NCBI GenBank assembly: GCA_938017765.1 | Contig: CALIJH010000098.1 | Span: 1-7,631 of the forward strand | DNA: 7,631 nucleotides | Source: an uncultured Leptotrichia sp. | Lineage (GTDB): Bacteria > Fusobacteriota > Fusobacteriia > Fusobacteriales > Leptotrichiaceae | Direction: 5' to 3' | The notes under the pieces: generated by a model | Told to the model about the DNA's origin: nothing | Database searches by the model: none | What the model saw: the letters and a program-made list of their open reading frames with translations, nothing else | Part shown: positions 5,831-7,631 of the stretch, piece by piece | Layout: each line of letters begins with the position of its first letter | Position numbering within the stretch: position 1 is the first letter of the stretch | Program-made: the position numbers and the translations under genes

Positions 5831-7631
5831 ATGGGAATTAAGAAAAAAATAGCAATACTTGCTCTATTGGTAACACTTATAAGCTGCGGTGGAGGCGGCG
5901 GTGGAGGTGGAGGGACTTCAAGCCCTACACCAAGTATCCCAAGCAAGCCAAGTACGCCAAGTACACCGCCGTCAACTCCAAGTACACCGAGTGCACCTGT
6001 GGAGTCATCAAAAGATTCTAATGGAAATATAAAATGGAATGACAGAACGAGAGTATATGATAAAAATAATCCTAATAATTTAAGCAGTGCTGCAACATCT
6101 CAGGCAGGTGCAGGAGTAGTTGTAGGAGTTATAGATATGGGATTTAGTACGACAAATGCCGCTCTTCAGGCAGATATGACTAATAAATTTGGAACCAGAC
6201 TTATTAAAACTAATGAACATAGCAATCAAACTGCTGATGAGGATCATGGTATAACAGTGGCTGAAGTAATAGGAGGAAATACAAATACAGGAATAGCAAA
6301 GGGAGTTACAATAGTAGCTGCTGATGCATCAACAAGAAATAATAAAGGAGAATATCATCCTGACCCTACTATTGGAATGTATAATGACTTATATAACAGA
6401 GGAGCGAGAATATTTAATCAGTCTTTTGGAGTCAACAGTCAAGTAACAGATTATGATTGGAATAATCCAAGAGCCGTGGAAGGTCAGATAGGTTCGGATA
6501 TTTTGCAATTCTATAAAGATAAAGTAAATGAAGGAGTCTTATTTGTGTGGGCGGCAGGAAATGAAACATTTCATAATCAACCTTCCCTCGAACCCGGACT
6601 ACCTTATAAAGTACCCGAACTGCAAAAAGGCTGGATCAATGTTGTTGGACTTGCAAATAAGTATATGTCAGCTAGACCTGGGGAAACAAAATGGGATGAA
6701 CTTGAAAGACTTTCAGGAGCGGGAGTAGCTAAAAACTGGACAGTAACAGCAGTGTCAGGCATTACTTATACATCTAAAGGTACAACGTATGGTGCAAACG
6801 GTTCTTCTTATGCCGCACCAATGGTAACGGCTACAGCAGCGTTATTAAAAGGAAAATATCCTTGGATGGACGGAAGCCTTATAAGACAGACTATCTTATC
6901 TACAGCTACTGATATAGGAAAAGTAGGAGTAGATGAAGATTTCGGTTGGGGACTGTTAAATGTTGATAAAGCATTAAAAGGACCTGCATTATTTGATAAA
7001 AGACTTGCACTGGCAGATAATGTCGTTGTAAATGTATCGGCAGGAACATATACGTTTTCCAATGACATCGCAGGAGATGCGGGACTTATAAAAAATGGAT
7101 CGGGAACTTTAAAATTTGACGGTAAACTGACTTATACGGGAAATACTGTAATAAACAATGGAAGCCTTATAATAAAAGGAACTACATATAATGCAGGAGC
7201 TACAAGAATAGCATTCGGTAATATGGTAGTAGCTGATAATGTGAACATAAAAAATGATATACAAAATGAAAATGGAAGTCTTGAAGTACAAGGAAACAAT
7301 GTAACGGTTGGAGGTAATTATACAGTAGGACAAAATGCAACAACTGTTTTAAATTCCAATTCCAATTTACATGTAAAGGGAAGAGTGGTATTAAACGGGT
7401 CTAAATTAGAGCTGAAATCTGAAAAAGACGGAGAGGCACAATATGTAACTGCAAAAGGCGTGCAGTCGTCCATAACTTCGGATAATAAAATAGAAGGAAA
7501 TGTTGCTAATATAGAAACAGGAAGTATGTTAAACGGGAATGTGGAGAATAAAGGAAACAGTCTTAATGCAACTTTGAGCAGAAAAAATGTGGAAGACTAT
7601 GTATCGACTTCAAGTGTGGGAGATGCAATGA
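5831..7631 (+). CDS. Surface-lipoprotein S8 subtilisin-type serine protease autotransporter (3' end outside window)
   Basis: An open frame of 600 codons runs off the right edge. Residues 1-18 are a lipoprotein signal peptide (KKK, hydrophobic core, LISC lipobox) with lipidated Cys19. Nine glycines (20-28) and a Ser/Thr/Pro linker (29-56) follow. The S8 protease domain is at about 65-385, with all catalytic residues: Asp102 in GVIDMG, His139 in EDHGITVAEVIGG, Asn244 in WAAGNE and Ser326 in GSSYAAP. The Met after Asp102 is less usual than Thr or Ser. From about 390 on, Gly/Asn-rich beta-helix sequence begins, including a passenger-associated repeat (GLIKNGSGTLKF to GSLIIKG, 418-449). The family then ends in an outer-membrane beta-barrel, expected beyond the window. 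Known relatives by architecture are NalP of Neisseria (lipidated) and fusolisin of Fusobacterium. It should be displayed on the cell surface and process surface or host proteins; the substrate is unknown. Confidence 0.92.
   Translation, partial: MGIKKKIAILALLVTLISCGGGGGGGGGTSSPTPSIPSKPSTPSTPPSTPSTPSAPVESSKDSNGNIKWNDRTRVYDKNNPNNLSSAATSQAGAGVVVGVIDMGFSTTNAALQADMTNKFGTRLIKTNEHSNQTADEDHGITVAEVIGGNTNTGIAKGVTIVAADASTRNNKGEYHPDPTIGMYNDLYNRGARIFNQSFGVNSQVTDYDWNNPRAVEGQIGSDILQFYKDKVNEGVLFVWAAGNETFHNQPSLEPGLPYKVPELQKGWINVVGLANKYMSARPGETKWDELERLSGAGVAKNWTVTAVSGITYTSKGTTYGANGSSYAAPMVTATAALLKGKYPWMDGSLIRQTILSTATDIGKVGVDEDFGWGLLNVDKALKGPALFDKRLALADNVVVNVSAGTYTFSNDIAGDAGLIKNGSGTLKFDGKLTYTGNTVINNGSLIIKGTTYNAGATRIAFGNMVVADNVNIKNDIQNENGSLEVQGNNVTVGGNYTVGQNATTVLNSNSNLHVKGRVVLNGSKLELKSEKDGEAQYVTAKGVQSSITSDNKIEGNVANIETGSMLNGNVENKGNSLNATLSRKNVEDYVSTSSVGDAM
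5888..5914 (+). repeat. GG-run tract encoding nine glycines after the lipidated cysteine
   Basis: Nine consecutive GGN codons (GGT, GGA, GGC, GGC, GGT, GGA, GGT, GGA, GGG) give nine GG runs spaced by single bases. It is the most G-rich stretch in an otherwise AT-rich protein-coding region. It encodes a flexible spacer directly after Cys19. The DNA or mRNA could fold into two-layer G-quadruplexes, and it could change length by whole codons. Confidence 0.85.
5915..5998 (+). repeat. Degenerate 9-bp repeats encoding a Pro-Ser-Thr linker
   Basis: Units related to CCAAGTACA occur at 5948-5956, 5957-5965 and 5978-5986, with decayed copies around them (5930, 5939, 5987). They encode the PST-rich linker of residues 29-56 between the lipid anchor and the protease domain. 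The unit length is a multiple of three, so copy-number change would alter linker length and keep the frame. Confidence 0.7.

Noticed and set aside
5764..5946. Minus-strand frame of 60 codons with a run of prolines
   Set aside because: It is the mirror image of the GGN glycine codons of the subtilase gene. It has no SD and lies antisense to a well-supported lipoprotein signal peptide.
6528..7333. Short frames on both strands inside the subtilase gene (6528-6728, 6808-7068, 7109-7333)
   Set aside because: All lie within the continuous 600-codon subtilase frame with conserved catalytic motifs, so they are shadows.

Overview
The window is AT-rich DNA, with G+C visibly low everywhere except the RNA genes and one glycine-coding tract. 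It comes from a Gram-negative bacterium, most likely a member of the Fusobacteriota and probably of the Leptotrichia/Sneathia/Streptobacillus group. That placement is inference. It rests on the base composition, strongly AAA/ATA/GAA-biased codons with clean AGGAGG-type ribosome binding sites, and an outer-membrane-type subtilisin autotransporter like those of fusobacteria. No species name can be given from the sequence alone.

Layout. Positions 1-601 are the 3' end of an rRNA operon on the + strand: the end of 23S rRNA, a complete 5S rRNA and a tRNA-Asn(GUU) with encoded CCA. An AT-rich hairpin (636-690) follows. A gene for a seven-repeat S1-domain protein, a ribosomal protein S1 homologue (746-2554), then has its own promoter. 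Positions 2555-2799 hold no gene and form the convergent gap between the S1 gene and bioY (2800-3366, - strand), the substrate-binding subunit of an ECF biotin transporter. bioY is divergent from a TetR-family regulator (3621-4202). The 254 bp between them carry one near-consensus promoter for each gene, a short direct repeat and an AT palindrome. Positions 4203-4446 hold a 113-bp hairpin with IS-like ends, then the promoter of the next operon.

The last part is a cell-envelope block on the + strand. It starts with a membrane-anchored M23 (LytM-type) peptidoglycan endopeptidase (4447-5382). A bactofilin follows (5346-5750), overlapping it by 37 bp. After an 80-bp gap comes the N-terminal 600 residues of a surface-lipoprotein S8 subtilisin-type autotransporter (5831 to beyond the window end).

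How the genes fit together. The rRNA, tRNA and S1 genes form a translation block. BioY would take up biotin, and the divergent TetR protein is a candidate local regulator. The M23 enzyme and bactofilin form a translationally coupled pair of the kind that controls cell-wall geometry in other bacteria. The subtilase would be lipid-anchored and displayed on the cell surface. I see no CRISPR array, intact transposase, phage gene or defence system. The more unusual items are the 113-bp hairpin element, the GG-run tract coding for poly-glycine, and the atypical initiation regions of the TetR and M23 genes.
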